Shown here piece after piece: positions 1 through 8,115 of a stretch of DNA of 57,317 nucleotides. The position numbers and the translations under genes were made by a program. The notes beneath the pieces were generated by a model. It had not been told where the DNA came from. It saw nothing but the letters and a program-made list of their open reading frames with translations, and did no database searches. Each line of letters starts with the position of its first letter. The first letter of the stretch is position 1. This DNA is from an uncultured Prevotella sp. (GTDB taxonomy: Bacteria > Bacteroidota > Bacteroidia > Bacteroidales > Bacteroidaceae), in the NCBI GenBank assembly GCA_900315765.1, contig ONAK01000019.1:1-57317 (forward strand), in the 5' to 3' direction.

Positions 1-2
1 TG

Positions 3-86
3 GATAAGACTCCTATCAAGGAACTCTTTACCAAGGAACCTGAATATGTTGCTGATGATGGTCAATTGACTCTTAATTTTATTTAG
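3..86 (+). CDS. C-terminal 27 residues of an unidentified protein (5' end outside window)
   Basis: An open frame enters from the left edge and ends at a TAG at 84-86. The visible tail is acidic and ends in QLTLNFI. I do not recognise the family. A palindromic ACTAGT core follows the stop within a few bases, and the position next to a repeat-rich gap would suit the end of a transposase, but nothing in the 27 residues proves this. No terminator is obvious behind it. Confidence 0.4.
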   Translation, partial: DKTPIKELFTKEPEYVADDGQLTLNFI

Positions 87-283
87 TGGACACTAGTGGT
101 ATTAGATATAAATGTGACAAATTTGATTTAAATTTGCGTCAAAAATAAGAAAAAGGAGAATGGAGTTGCCTACTTTTACAAGGAATTACATTAGTTAATT
201 TGGCTGCCTCCAGCTCCACCATATTACGCCCTCTCGAGGTATCACCCTCGTGAGGGTTATTTCGTTTCTGAATTTGATCTCAA

Positions 284-349
284 TTTGCGTATAGGCGCAC
301 AATCGTTTGCGTATAGCCGAATAATCGTTTGCGTATAGGCAAACGATGG
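284..349. repeat. Three tandem repeats of period 22 sharing TTTGCGTATAG
   Basis: Copies start at 284, 306 and 328, exactly 22 bases apart, each beginning TTTGCGTATAG. The first two end in AATCG. The third turns into an inverted arm: ATCGTTTGC (324-332) pairs perfectly with GCAAACGAT (339-347) around a six-base loop. A second triplet follows at 363. The gap lies between the 3' ends of two converging genes, so an ordinary promoter role is not expected. Confidence 0.75.
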
Positions 350-362
350 ATTAGTAGGCTTT

Positions 363-414
363 TTGTACCTAATCTCCTTACTCTTTGTACCTGATAACCT
401 TATGTATTGTACCT
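363..414. repeat. Three tandem repeats of period 22 sharing TTGTACCT
   Basis: TTGTACCT occurs at 363, 385 and 407, again exactly 22 bases apart, each followed within about ten bases by CCTTA or ACCTTA. The period equals that of the neighbouring 284-349 repeat although the motif differs. Apart from these two repeat sets and a GAGGG/CCCTC palindrome near 245-256, I see nothing else in the stretch 87-432. Confidence 0.7.
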
Positions 415-432
415 TAAAACCTTAGGCACAAA

Positions 433-1587
433 TCAAAAAGATTCTTCGTGGTCGTATTGTGGCATATAGCGAATCAGCTTGTGTATAGCTGCATGGGCCA
501 TCGCTTCATAGGCTCGCTCGCTGGGGTGCAGGTGGTCGCCGCTATCGTAGCCCTCGGCAAATGCTTTGGGATTGGTTACATGGCGCACGGCAGCATCGAA
601 GTCGATACAACCATCGAAGATAGGCGATGTGCGCAGCCACTCATTAAACTCCTGGCGCATCTTCTCGCGATCCTCGTTGTATGTACGCCAACCGAAGATA
701 GGCAATAGTGTGCCGCTCCATACTTTCAGTCCCATGGCCTTGGCTGGTTTCACGTAGATGTCTTCAATGCCATGTTCCATTTCTTCTACGGTAGGCAGGT
801 CGCTCCACGGACGGAATGGGTTTACGTCGGTTCCTACGGGATGGATGATGTCGTTGATACCATGCTGAATAATAACATCGGTAGCACCTGCCACATTCAT
901 CTCGATAGGGAAGCGGGTGGATCCCTTTAAGCCGTATGCCTGATAGGTGATGCAGTCATACTGTCGCAGGATGCGTGTTCCGCTTACTGCGCGGCGTATG
1001 ATGGCAGCATCCGATCCGAATGCCTGTAATGCCATATAGTCGGGCCATGACTGGGCTGTTATGGAGTCGCCGTAGCAGACTATCGAGTGATTATCGGCTG
1101 ATGTCAGTATGTCGATAGTGTTTAAGAAGTAGAACCAGTTGGTGCTGCGACTCAGGTTCAGGGGTAATTCGTCGGCTTCGGCATAGTCGCCATAGGCATA
1201 GAATCCCTTTGATAGCGGACCGGTGATGAGTGTGCCGCTGTTCATCTGGGTGAAATCTGCCAGATAGAAGCTCACGTTGACGGTGTCGCCTCTATTCACG
1301 TTGTAGCTGATGGCATCGCTCTCTGTTTCTTTGCCTGGCATGATGGTAACGCGATTCTCGCCATCGAAGGTGATAGGCGTATGACCAACGAAGAGCTTTG
1401 AGAGTGTTACAGGCTCTGTGCCTGTGAGGTTTGAGAAACGGAAACGCAGCATGCTGCCGCTAAAGCACATACGGATAGGGTAGCGTAGTGTGAGGTCCTT
1501 GGCGTATGTTGCTTCACGGCGATTGGTGATAGAGGTAGCATTGCCCCAGCAAGCCACCCATTTGTTTTTATCAGTATGATTGTCCAT
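433..1587 (-). CDS. SGNH/GDSL-family hydrolase (probable carbohydrate esterase)
   Basis: A 384-residue protein with all four SGNH blocks in the second half: GDSIT (nucleophile Ser, oxyanion), a Gly in AVSGTRI, GIND (Asn), and DHLHPS near the C-terminus (catalytic Asp and His). The first 160 residues form a beta-rich domain starting WVACWGN, as in SGNH esterases with an N-terminal jelly-roll-like module. There is no signal peptide, so it is probably cytoplasmic. SGNH enzymes of this layout usually deacetylate sugars or cleave esters; the substrate cannot be read here. It is the last gene of a minus-strand operon, 8 bases after the FHA gene. Confidence 0.85.
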   Translation of the reverse strand: MDNHTDKNKWVACWGNATSITNRREATYAKDLTLRYPIRMCFSGSMLRFRFSNLTGTEPVTLSKLFVGHTPITFDGENRVTIMPGKETESDAISYNVNRGDTVNVSFYLADFTQMNSGTLITGPLSKGFYAYGDYAEADELPLNLSRSTNWFYFLNTIDILTSADNHSIVCYGDSITAQSWPDYMALQAFGSDAAIIRRAVSGTRILRQYDCITYQAYGLKGSTRFPIEMNVAGATDVIIQHGINDIIHPVGTDVNPFRPWSDLPTVEEMEHGIEDIYVKPAKAMGLKVWSGTLLPIFGWRTYNEDREKMRQEFNEWLRTSPIFDGCIDFDAAVRHVTNPKAFAEGYDSGDHLHPSERAYEAMAHAAIHKLIRYMPQYDHEESF

Positions 1588-1595
1588 AATGGTTT

Positions 1596-2126
1596 TTATT
1601 CTTCTCCTTCTGATGTACGAAGAATGATGGAAGTGGCACCTAAAGTAAACAGGGTTCCATCGCTGATGACGCGGCGCTCTTTTGGGGTGAGCTCTACATT
1701 ATCAATAAAAGTACCCGTATTACTGTTGTTGTCTTTCAGAGTGTAACGCAGGCCGCCTTTCTTGTCGCGGCTAACGGTAATAGTACAATGATTCAGGTCT
1801 ACACTGGGATCAACCGTCTCAAAGGAAGTATTGGCAGGATTTCCTTTCTGGTAGCGACCAATGATGTTGTCACCCATGCGTAGAGGAATGACCTGCTTGT
1901 AGTGGAATACGTTTTCGATCACAACGATAGAGCCGCAACCTTCTTCGTTGGCTTGTTCATCGGGATTCTCATCCTTCTGGCGCTCGCGGAGTTTGCTCAC
2001 ACCGATACGGATGCCAAACTCCTTACCGCAATCGGGGCACTTGAATACCAACGACTGACCTGCCTCGTATTTGGTCTCATCGAAGGTGATATACTGGTCG
2101 CACTTTGGGCAACGTACTCTTTTCAT
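1596..2126 (-). CDS. Zinc-ribbon plus FHA-domain protein
   Basis: A 176-residue protein. An N-terminal zinc ribbon has Cys pairs at 6/9 and 30/33 (CPKC and CPDC), like MJ0042-type ribbons. A C-terminal FHA domain (about 80-170) has the conserved GR, the H of LNHCTI, and NSNTGTFIDN. FHA domains bind phosphothreonine peptides, so it probably reads a Ser/Thr phosphorylation signal in the cytoplasm. Its ATG overlaps the stop of the HU-SPOR gene by four bases (ATGA), which implies translational coupling. No kinase lies in the operon; the only kinase-like gene in the window (20485) is degenerate. Confidence 0.85.
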   Translation of the reverse strand: MKRVRCPKCDQYITFDETKYEAGQSLVFKCPDCGKEFGIRIGVSKLRERQKDENPDEQANEEGCGSIVVIENVFHYKQVIPLRMGDNIIGRYQKGNPANTSFETVDPSVDLNHCTITVSRDKKGGLRYTLKDNNSNTGTFIDNVELTPKERRVISDGTLFTLGATSIILRTSEGEE

Positions 2127-3247
2127 TCGCTCTTCTCGTTATATTTGTAAACCCAAGCTTCTTCTAATTCCTTTTCCTTAGAAACCTTCTGGAGTCTCTT
2201 GTATGCATCGGCCTGATTATCGAAATGTCCATATACTACTCGGGTTATGTTGTTATGAACATAGACTTCTGCTCCCTCATAGCCTCGCTTTGCCAGACGG
2301 CTGATGAAATCTTCGGCATTCTGCTTTGTAACCTGGCTTGCCAGCACAATGCAATAGCCCTCACGCTTAGCAGGCTTGATGGCAGACTTGGATGTTTCTG
2401 CAGGCTTAGCAGGCTTGATGGTGTCGAGTATGGCCTCCGAAGTCTTAGCAGTTGGCTTATGCACATCCTTGCGCTTAAAGTTGATGGTGCTGGTATTGGT
2501 ATCCTTTGACGACATCATGCCGAATAGCAGCTGGTTGTTCAGATTGCTGATGGTGCGAGTCATCATCTCGGTCTGCCCGGTAGGCATGGCTACAAAGAAT
2601 ACGGCAAGCAGAATAGCTGCAACGGCAACAGAATTGCGAATCCACGAGAATTTGATGCGTACCACATCATCGTCGTTGTCGTCGTCTGCGGTGTCGATAG
2701 TCTCTTCTGCGTTGTCGGCGGTGTCCTCCATCAGATGCTTCATCGGATGCTCGAGCTTAACAATATTCGATGTTTCCTTGACGCTCTCCTTGGCAGGTTC
2801 TTCTGCAGCAGTTTCGGCACTAACCATCTGTAAGGTCTTCATCTCAAACGAATTCAGTCCGTACAGATCGGGTGACAATATGCCGGCCTCGCAAGGGGTG
2901 AACACATAGTTGCCATCCTCGTTCAGCTCTATTATACCTATATTATTAAGTTCGTATCTGCCTTCGTTCTGCAGATGCTGGGTTAGCTCGTTAACTTCGT
3001 CTTCTATTCGCTGAATGGCCTCTGGATAACTGATATCGTAAGCTTCGATATACGACTGGGCCAAAAGAGAATCATTAATCTTAAGTTGAGGGTTAAAACC
3101 TAACGTACGTAGAGGGGGGAGGAAAATGCCATCTTCCTCATCATATCGCGCTTCAACATGGTGCGCCATAAAGCCACCCAAATTGGGCACAATAACGCAA
3201 TCGTTGTCGAGCAACAGTATCTCAATATGTCTTTCTAATTCAATCAC
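2123..3247 (-). CDS. HU-CCDC81-type DNA-binding domain, transmembrane segment and SPOR domain
   Basis: A 374-residue protein. Residues 1-135 match the prokaryotic HU-CCDC81 domain (VPNLGGF, then PPLRTLGFNPQL). A low-complexity acidic linker leads to one membrane helix at about 204-221. A C-terminal SPOR domain occupies about 297-370. HU-like domains bind DNA and SPOR domains bind denuded septal peptidoglycan, so the protein could tie the nucleoid to the division site. The start is GTG, because the family motif begins immediately. The promoter lies only five bases upstream, so the message may be leaderless. First gene of a three-gene operon. Confidence 0.85.
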   Translation of the reverse strand: MIELERHIEILLLDNDCVIVPNLGGFMAHHVEARYDEEDGIFLPPLRTLGFNPQLKINDSLLAQSYIEAYDISYPEAIQRIEDEVNELTQHLQNEGRYELNNIGIIELNEDGNYVFTPCEAGILSPDLYGLNSFEMKTLQMVSAETAAEEPAKESVKETSNIVKLEHPMKHLMEDTADNAEETIDTADDDNDDDVVRIKFSWIRNSVAVAAILLAVFFVAMPTGQTEMMTRTISNLNNQLLFGMMSSKDTNTSTINFKRKDVHKPTAKTSEAILDTIKPAKPAETSKSAIKPAKREGYCIVLASQVTKQNAEDFISRLAKRGYEGAEVYVHNNITRVVYGHFDNQADAYKRLQKVSKEKELEEAWVYKYNEKSE

Positions 3248-3252
3248 GGGTG

Positions 3253-3284
3253 CAAAATTACATCAAAAAAACGAGATAAACAAA
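3253..3284 (-). promoter_or_regulatory. Bacteroidota promoter of the HU-SPOR operon
   Basis: Read on the minus strand: TTTG (3284-3281), 20 bases, then TAATTTTG (3260-3253). Both boxes match the TTTG/TAnnTTTG consensus. The -7 box ends five bases before the GTG start, so transcription would begin at or next to the start codon. Confidence 0.75.
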
Positions 3285-3300
3285 TAAAAGAAACTTAAAA

Positions 3301-3333
3301 TTGCGGTAAAATGAATTTTTTAGTGTACCTTTG
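3301..3333 (+). promoter_or_regulatory. Promoter of ugd
   Basis: TACCTTTG at 3326-3333 fits the TAnnTTTG -7 consensus, with TTG at 3301-3303 upstream (22-base spacing, slightly long). It lies inside the longest possible open frame of ugd, which argues for the downstream start at 3356. Confidence 0.7.
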
Positions 3334-3355
3334 CAGAAAAATTAAAGTTACTGAT

Positions 3356-4675
3356 ATGAATATTGCTATTGTTGGAACCGGTTATGTTGGATTAGTATCT
3401 GGTACTTGTTTCGCCGATACTGGCGCAAATGTAACTTGTGTTGACGTAGATGAGAAGAAGATTGAACGCCTTAAGAATGGCGAAATACCTATCTATGAAC
3501 CTGGACTCGACGAGCTGGTTAAGAAGAATGTAGCAGCTGGTAGATTGAAGTTTACTACTGATCTTGCTTCTGTATTAGATGATGTTGAAATCGTTTTCTC
3601 GGCTGTAGGCACTCCTCCCGATGAGGATGGCTCGGCTGATTTGAAATATGTACTCCAGGTGGCTAAGACCATCGGAGAGAACCTGAAGAAGTATGTGGTG
3701 GTAGTTACCAAGAGCACGGTGCCTGTAGGAACGGCTAAAAAGGTGCGTAAGGCCATCGAGGATGAGTTGGAAAAACGTGGTGTTAACATCGAATTCGACG
3801 TTGCTTCTAACCCTGAGTTCTTGAAAGAGGGTAATGCTATTAAGGACTTTATGAGCCCCGACCGCGTAGTTGTAGGTGTGGAGAGCGAGAAAGCAAAGAA
3901 AACGCTGACGAAACTCTACAAGCCTTTCCTGATTAATAACTTCCGTGTGATATTCATGGATATTCCATCGGCCGAGATGACCAAATATGCGGCTAACTCG
4001 ATGTTGGCCACACGTATCTCGTTTATGAATGATATCGCAAATCTCTGCGAGCGAGTTGGCGCCGATGTTAATATGGTTCGCGCAGGAATCGGCTCTGATA
4101 CACGTATCGGCCGCAAATTCCTCTATGCTGGTTGTGGATATGGCGGTTCATGTTTCCCCAAGGATGTAAAGGCGCTTATCAAGACTGCCGATCAGAATGG
4201 CTATTCGATGGAAGTACTTAAAGCGGTTGAGCGTGTAAACGAGAAACAGAAGAGCGTGCTTTTCGAAAAGCTTGTCAAGGCTTATGGCAGTAAAGATGCC
4301 CTTAAGGGCAAGACAATTGCCATGTGGGGACTCTCGTTTAAGCCTGAGACCGACGATATGCGTGAGTCTACTGCCTTGGTCATGATCGATTTGCTGCTTG
4401 AGGCAGGCTGCAATGTTCGTGTTTACGATCCGATTGCCATGGACGAGTGTAAGCGCAGAATAGGCGATAAGGTTGTATATTGCCGCGATATGTATGATGT
4501 TGTGCTTGATGCAGACGCTTTGTTGCTGCTCACGGAATGGAAGGAATTCCGATTGCCGGGATGGGGTGTCATCAAGAAGGCCATGAAGCGTCCGTTGGTG
4601 ATTGATGGACGAAATATCTTCGATATGGAGGAGCTGGAGGAAAACGGTTTCGAATATCATTGCATAGGTAAATGA
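3356..4675 (+). CDS. ugd: UDP-glucose 6-dehydrogenase
   Basis: 439 residues of the UDP-glucose/GDP-mannose dehydrogenase family, which oxidises UDP-glucose to UDP-glucuronate with NAD+ for envelope polysaccharides. Seen: N-terminal Rossmann motif GTGYVG, substrate-domain NPEFLKEG, and the catalytic cysteine in GYGGSCFPKD. The frame is open upstream to 3311, but the promoter sits there and the family motif MNIAIVGTGYVG begins at 3356, so I take that ATG. The exact sugar (UDP-glucose rather than another UDP-sugar) is inferred from overall likeness. The stop overlaps the following lipoprotein start by four bases. Confidence 0.9.
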   Translation: MNIAIVGTGYVGLVSGTCFADTGANVTCVDVDEKKIERLKNGEIPIYEPGLDELVKKNVAAGRLKFTTDLASVLDDVEIVFSAVGTPPDEDGSADLKYVLQVAKTIGENLKKYVVVVTKSTVPVGTAKKVRKAIEDELEKRGVNIEFDVASNPEFLKEGNAIKDFMSPDRVVVGVESEKAKKTLTKLYKPFLINNFRVIFMDIPSAEMTKYAANSMLATRISFMNDIANLCERVGADVNMVRAGIGSDTRIGRKFLYAGCGYGGSCFPKDVKALIKTADQNGYSMEVLKAVERVNEKQKSVLFEKLVKAYGSKDALKGKTIAMWGLSFKPETDDMRESTALVMIDLLLEAGCNVRVYDPIAMDECKRRIGDKVVYCRDMYDVVLDADALLLLTEWKEFRLPGWGVIKKAMKRPLVIDGRNIFDMEELEENGFEYHCIGK

Positions 4676-5451
4676 AGAGATTATTGACGATATCATTATT
4701 GATGGGTGTTCTGGTGGCTTGCAATCAGAACAACTCATCGGTATTGCCTGAGAATAAAGAGGCAAAAACATTGTTGCAAGGCGTCTGGGTAGACCAGGAG
4801 AGTGGCGACATATCGTTCAAGGCAAAAGGCGATACCATCTATTTCTCGGATGCTACCAGTATGCCAACTTATTTCAGAATCTTTGAAGACTCGCTTTATC
4901 TTGGCTCAGGTACGTCGTATAGTATCGTTAAACAGACAGAGCATCTTTTCTGGTTCAAAAACCAGAATGGAGATCTGCTGAAATTAGAAAAAGGCGATGG
5001 AGAAGAAGCGGTGGTGAATGAGCATCCGGCTCCAAGCGTACTTACCTATACCCATCAGGTGAAAATCGACTCGGTGGTTACATATAACAGTAAGCGTTAT
5101 CATTGGTATATTGCCATCAATCCAACCAAATACAAGGTTACAAAGCGCTCGTATAACGAAGATGGGCTTGAGGTGGAAAACGTTTATTATGACAATATCA
5201 TGCATGTAAGCGTTTTCTTAGGGGCCGATAAGTTGTATTCAAGCGATTTCCATAAGCAGCAGTATAAAGGATTGGTTCCTGATGCGTTTCTTGACGAGGC
5301 AATATTTGCCAATATGGAGTATAGTCATGTGGATGCTCAGGGATTGCATTTTAAAGCCGTACTATGTATTCCTGACGGTGCGACAAGCTATGTGGTAGAG
5401 ACGACCATCAGTTATACAGGAACAGCTTCGATGAAGTTGGCTGAATATTAA
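4672..5451 (+). CDS. Uncharacterised lipoprotein, possibly DUF4738-like
   Basis: A 259-residue protein with a lipoprotein signal peptide: positively charged MKR, a hydrophobic stretch, and lipobox LVAC with Cys at residue 17. The mature part is beta-rich without recognisable catalytic motifs and may belong to the Prevotella/Bacteroides family DUF4738; I am not certain. It overlaps ugd by four bases and ends three bases from the converging nudC stop, with no terminator between them. Coupling to ugd suggests an envelope role, which is inference. Confidence 0.65.
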   Translation: MKRLLTISLLMGVLVACNQNNSSVLPENKEAKTLLQGVWVDQESGDISFKAKGDTIYFSDATSMPTYFRIFEDSLYLGSGTSYSIVKQTEHLFWFKNQNGDLLKLEKGDGEEAVVNEHPAPSVLTYTHQVKIDSVVTYNSKRYHWYIAINPTKYKVTKRSYNEDGLEVENVYYDNIMHVSVFLGADKLYSSDFHKQQYKGLVPDAFLDEAIFANMEYSHVDAQGLHFKAVLCIPDGATSYVVETTISYTGTASMKLAEY

Positions 5452-5454
5452 TGC

Positions 5455-6225
5455 TTATTTCTCTTCCAGCCACGCATCGAGGAGCATGCGTGCTATTGAT
5501 AATTTCTCGGGAATAGTAGGCAGGTTGTCGCGTTTGAACCAGCCTCCTTTGGCTATCTCGCTTTTCTGCAAATGAATGTCGCCTGATACGTAGTCGGCAT
5601 TAAATCCTACCATTAGTCCACAAGGGTAGGGCCAGGGCTGCGAACCAAAATACCTAATGTTGCTGATTCTAACACCTGTCTCCTCGAATGCTTCGCGTGC
5701 TACTGCTTCTTCCAGTGTCTCGCCTGTTTCTACAAAACCTGCTACCAGACCATAGAAATCGGTACGGAAGTTTTTGGCACGAACCAGTAACACTTCATCG
5801 CCTTTATGTATCAGCACAATGACTGCTGTTGCTAACTGAGGCCATACCTCTTTACCGCACTCTGTACATTTCTTTGAAATCTCGGTATCCATTCTCATGG
5901 GGGCACCGCAGACACCACAGAACTTAGTGTTGGCATCCCAATAAAGTAGTTCGTGGCATTTGCCTGCCTTCTGATAGAGCGACTGCTCGAGTTTATAGTA
6001 CGATTGGCGTAATCCGCACATCTCATAACGTGGATTATCGCAAATAGGGCTGTCGATTCTATATGTTTTTACCTCAATGCCGTCTAAGGGGGTAATGTTC
6101 ATGACATTGGTCCATGGCTTTATTTCTGTAGGCGGCTCCTCTTCAAAAGGAATGGTATACCCTCCGTCGGGTGTCTTCTCTAACAATAGTTCTTCTTTGC
6201 AGAATACAAAATAATGCTGTTTCAT
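5455..6225 (-). CDS. nudC: NudC-type NAD(H) pyrophosphatase
   Basis: A 256-residue Nudix hydrolase of the NudC type, which splits NAD(H) into NMN(H) and AMP and can remove NAD caps from RNA. Seen: a four-Cys zinc ribbon (CGVCGAP and CTECGKE), a complete Nudix box around GFVETGETLEEAVAREAFEE, and the NudC signature SQPWPYP downstream. Length matches the family. Its ATG overlaps the stop of the upstream 5'-nucleotidase by four bases, pairing periplasmic nucleotide salvage with cytoplasmic NAD turnover in one transcript. Confidence 0.9.
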   Translation of the reverse strand: MKQHYFVFCKEELLLEKTPDGGYTIPFEEEPPTEIKPWTNVMNITPLDGIEVKTYRIDSPICDNPRYEMCGLRQSYYKLEQSLYQKAGKCHELLYWDANTKFCGVCGAPMRMDTEISKKCTECGKEVWPQLATAVIVLIHKGDEVLLVRAKNFRTDFYGLVAGFVETGETLEEAVAREAFEETGVRISNIRYFGSQPWPYPCGLMVGFNADYVSGDIHLQKSEIAKGGWFKRDNLPTIPEKLSIARMLLDAWLEEK

Positions 6226-7988
6226 TTTCCGAATAATTGTTTGCGGTCTCTTTCAAGAGCTGGTTTTACCCATGCCTCGGGCACGAATTTCCAGTTGTTG
6301 TTCTTTTGTGGGTCTATAGTGCCCAGGCGCTTGATCTCCTCAGTAAGATAGTGGCGCTGATCCAAATCGGTGTGGAACAGCACTCTGCTCTCAAGAGAGT
6401 CCTGCGGTATCCCTGCACCTCTTGTCAGCAGTTCGCCACCGCCATTGGCACGATAGCTGTTCATCACAACTTTATACCATTTCTTTTCGTCGAATGGTTC
6501 GCCGTTCGACATCTGCAGAATCTTTACCTTGTTACCGTCGGGCTGAGTGAGATCAACCACATAGTCGATGCCGCAAGCTGAGTCGAAATTGAATGTATAA
6601 TACTGGAAACCAGTGCGTTGCTGGTCTTCCTTCGCATCGTCGTTGAGTCTGAGGGCATGGTCGTTTGGCGACGTCATGGTGTTGCACCACATGTCGTACG
6701 AGAATTCCAGATGTTTCCTGATTTCCTCGCCAGTCATTTTGAGCACAAACAGCAGATTCTCAAAGCGGTACAACTTGAACATGTCGGCCTGAGTAACCTC
6801 ACCAGCCTCGATGGTAGTATCGAATGCCAATGGCGCATTGAATGAAATGTCGGCCTTTGAAATGCTCATCTGCAGATTGTGGATGAGGTCGGTAAATGCT
6901 GAATTGCCAAAGAAACTTTCTCGGGTATAAATCGGATGCTTAAAATAACCGATCTTGGTGTTTACGTAATCCTTCACCTTGTCAATTGCAGGCTGAAAGT
7001 CGGCGATCATCTGTTCGTCTACTTTCTCGTCGAGCACGCTTACAATATTGCCTTTAATCACTTTCTTTGTCAGCTCGTCTTTATGATAGGTAAGGGTGAT
7101 TTCTGCTTCGGCTACATTGGCAACATAGCATGAGGGGTCAATACACAGCACGCGCTTACCCTCCTTGTTAGTAACCCACATGTTGTGAACCTGATGGTCG
7201 TGACCAAAGAAGATAATATCAAATCCAGGTACCTCTCGAGCCACAGCTTCTGTGGCGTTTTCTTCATACTCTGGTGTAACGATGCCACCGTCAAGCCCTG
7301 AATGGAACAGACCAAAGATAAGGTCGGGCTTTTCTACATCCTTCACGTATTTTATCCACTTCTTGGCACACGATGTCATATCTTCGAATTCCAGCCCCTT
7401 CCAGATTGATTTGTTCAGCCAGTGAGGAATAGCTGGGGTTATCATGCCTATTACCACTATCTTCACACCGTCCTTTTCGTGAACAGAGTAGGGCTTAATG
7501 CCTGTGTAGATGTGCTCTGGATGCGCCTCGGCGTTTTTATATTCTTCTTTTACGATGTTCGCACCCAACAGTGGGCAGCGAACCTCACGAATCCATTTGT
7601 CGTATACCTTATGTCCGGGTTCAATATCGTGATTACCTACGGTTTCTGCATCATACTTCATATAGTTTATAACCGATGCAGCCAGATTCTCGTCTTCTGG
7701 CATCACGTAGTTCGACCAATAGACACAAGGCTGGCCTTGCAGAATGTCGCCATTATCAATAAGCAGAAAATGGTCTTCGCCGTATTTCTCACGTTGTTTT
7801 TTGATATAGGTATTGGCTCTTGAAAGCGTACCTCTGATAGGTCTCTTCTCCATGAAATCATAAGGGAAGAAATGGCCATGCACATCGCTGGTTTCAACCA
7901 CTTTTATCTTAACGGTCTTTGAGCTTTTAGCTTCTGCCATTGTTGCTGATAGCAGAAGGGATATCAGGAAAAAAACTGTCTTGTTCAT
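6222..7988 (-). CDS. Periplasmic bifunctional metallophosphatase/5'-nucleotidase
   Basis: 588 residues with a cleavable signal peptide (cleavage near AEA). The N-terminal calcineurin-like metallophosphatase domain shows the metal ligands in SDVHGHF, NGDILQG, GNHDIE and GHDHQVHN. The C-terminal 5'-nucleotidase domain (about 340-560) binds the base. Such enzymes hydrolyse 5'-nucleotides or 2',3'-cyclic nucleotides in the periplasm; which one cannot be told from motifs. It heads a two-gene operon with nudC. Confidence 0.88.
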   Translation of the reverse strand: MNKTVFFLISLLLSATMAEAKSSKTVKIKVVETSDVHGHFFPYDFMEKRPIRGTLSRANTYIKKQREKYGEDHFLLIDNGDILQGQPCVYWSNYVMPEDENLAASVINYMKYDAETVGNHDIEPGHKVYDKWIREVRCPLLGANIVKEEYKNAEAHPEHIYTGIKPYSVHEKDGVKIVVIGMITPAIPHWLNKSIWKGLEFEDMTSCAKKWIKYVKDVEKPDLIFGLFHSGLDGGIVTPEYEENATEAVAREVPGFDIIFFGHDHQVHNMWVTNKEGKRVLCIDPSCYVANVAEAEITLTYHKDELTKKVIKGNIVSVLDEKVDEQMIADFQPAIDKVKDYVNTKIGYFKHPIYTRESFFGNSAFTDLIHNLQMSISKADISFNAPLAFDTTIEAGEVTQADMFKLYRFENLLFVLKMTGEEIRKHLEFSYDMWCNTMTSPNDHALRLNDDAKEDQQRTGFQYYTFNFDSACGIDYVVDLTQPDGNKVKILQMSNGEPFDEKKWYKVVMNSYRANGGGELLTRGAGIPQDSLESRVLFHTDLDQRHYLTEEIKRLGTIDPQKNNNWKFVPEAWVKPALERDRKQLFGK

Positions 7989-8009
7989 TCTCTTTTAGTA
8001 ATTTTGGCG

Positions 8010-8041
8010 CAAATTTACGTAATAATTTTGATTTGCACAAA
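8010..8041 (-). promoter_or_regulatory. Promoter of the 5'-nucleotidase/nudC operon
   Basis: On the minus strand TTTG (8041-8038), 20 bases, TAAATTTG (8017-8010). Both boxes fit the consensus, with a short leader of about 15 bases to the ATG at 7988. Confidence 0.75.
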
Positions 8042-8115
8042 CTTTTGGTTGAATATTTTAAGTGTTGCTTGGCACATTTTTTGCAGGTCTATTTAAAAAA
8101 TAGGAGGATTTGATT

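Noticed and set aside
3-86. Calling the left-edge fragment a transposase
   Set aside because: Only 27 residues are visible, with no catalytic motif and no confirmed terminal inverted repeat.
284-414. Possible CRISPR remnant
   Set aside because: The 22-base period leaves no room for a repeat plus spacer of usual size, the second set has a different motif, and no cas gene is near.
2376-2909. Plus-strand open frame of 177 codons over the HU-SPOR gene
   Set aside because: Antisense shadow with low-complexity Ser/Val translation.
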